Source: Synergistaceae bacterium (lineage in GTDB: Bacteria; Synergistota; Synergistia; Synergistales; Aminithiophilaceae). From it: a DNA stretch of 64,000 bases. Where the stretch lies: contig JAESII010000005.1 of NCBI GenBank assembly GCA_016756725.1, forward strand, positions 376,595-440,594, written 5' to 3'. This document shows, one piece after another, positions 63,591 through 64,000 of the stretch (the stretch's first letter is position 1; each line of letters begins with the position of its first letter). Under the pieces are notes generated by a model. It did no database searches. It was given only the letters and a program-made list of their open reading frames with translations, and was not told where the DNA came from. A program made the translations under genes and the position numbers.

Positions 63591-64000
63591 CCACCCCTCC
63601 TTCGTCACCGCTGTAACTGAGAGAAGCTGTCCCCTGGGGTTAGGCCTCTTCCCGCACCACTTCCGCCATGGATGATCTGGAGCAGGTACGGGGGGTTTGC
63701 CTGTCTTGATCTTGACGCCAGATCCTTCGTTCACGTCGCTTCGTGCCTTGTCTTCCTCGCTCTCGACAAGCCTGTAACAGAGACCTCCATGCCGTAGGGC
63801 CATCTGACCGTCCAACAGGGTCAGGACCTCGACCTCGGTCCCGCGGCGGAAGAGGGCCTTTCTGTCCTGCCCTCCGACAGCGGCCCCCTTCCGGTTCTTC
63901 CAGGATAGGGTGGAATCTCCAGTCATCTTCCGGAAAGCTCTTCGGCACAGGACAAGGGCAAGATCCTGTCTGGAGGGAGCAGGCATGAATGCCGCCATTT
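63555..64000 (-). mobile_element. ISNCY-like transposase, C-terminal part (runs off right edge)
   Basis: The minus-strand frame is open to the right edge and ends at 63555. It encodes 'LSWKNRKGAAVGGQ', 'RRGTEVEVLTLLDGQMAL', 'LCYRLVESEE' and 'PPVPAPDHPWRKW', which match the C-terminal beta domain and terminal 'DHPWR' phrase of IS1202/ISNCY-group DDE transposases. The catalytic core lies outside the window. The 25 or so residues after 'DHPWRKW' are unusual and may run into the IS terminus. Confidence 0.75.

Overview
The window looks like about 64 kb of a G+C-rich, strictly anaerobic bacterium. The gene content (HydF, the AsrABC sulfite reductase, a tungsten/molybdenum aldehyde:ferredoxin oxidoreductase, PanF/YhdT, a two-permease BMP-type purine transporter, many GGDEF proteins) and the codon style (many GTC, GAC, CTC and ATC codons) fit Synergistota best. 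That placement is inference from gene content; there is no rRNA here.

Layout. (1) 2-12199: most of a type 1 BREX phage-defence operon, read rightward and cut by the left edge: brxC (3' part), a Schlafen/AlbA_2-GHKL ATP-binding gene, pglX, pglZ, brxL, and a coupled Mrr-type nuclease with two HARE-HTH domains. Its codon style (CTG, CGC, GCG) differs from the rest, so it looks like an acquired island. (2) 12401-19220: Cdd1-like HhH protein, a sensor diguanylate cyclase, ilvE, DUF488, a TudS-like DUF523 protein, a transporter remnant, wrbA and hydF. (3) 19236-35375, nearly all on the minus strand: asrABC, a cupin, prfC, a racemase remnant, PPK2, a TrmA-type RNA methyltransferase, an acetyl-CoA hydrolase/transferase with an in-frame TAG, a minimal HEAGH protein, a diguanylate cyclase, a response regulator, a TPR protein, an exonuclease/phosphatase-fold protein, a decayed 5'-nucleotidase and corA. 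(4) 35766-45020: adenine deaminase, AOR with a MoaD-like carrier, a panE-like reductase, a Tet(M)-like GTPase, rsgA and an unknown protein. (5) 45391-48507: a McrB/McrC-type restriction pair and tRNA-Arg(CCG). (6) 48603-54046: gpt divergent from a four-gene BMP/ABC nucleoside or base importer. (7) 54123-60437: panF-yhdT, an ABC-F protein, a nitroreductase, ybaK, speD and tadA. (8) 60527-64000: a debris zone with a broken diguanylate cyclase gene, a truncated phage head protein carrying a nuclease-like C-terminal domain followed by a small possible immunity gene, and the end of an ISNCY-like insertion sequence.

Themes. There are three separate anti-phage or nuclease loci: BREX plus Mrr, McrBC, and the phage head-nuclease fusion. 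Purine salvage is well covered by Ade, Gpt and the BMP transporter. Anaerobic redox chemistry is represented by Asr, AOR, HydF and WrbA. At least six genes are visibly decaying (16808-17087, 24527-24740, 27292-28623, 28717-28815, 33342-34395, 60527-61498), so this stretch of chromosome is in flux. No CRISPR array or rRNA was seen.
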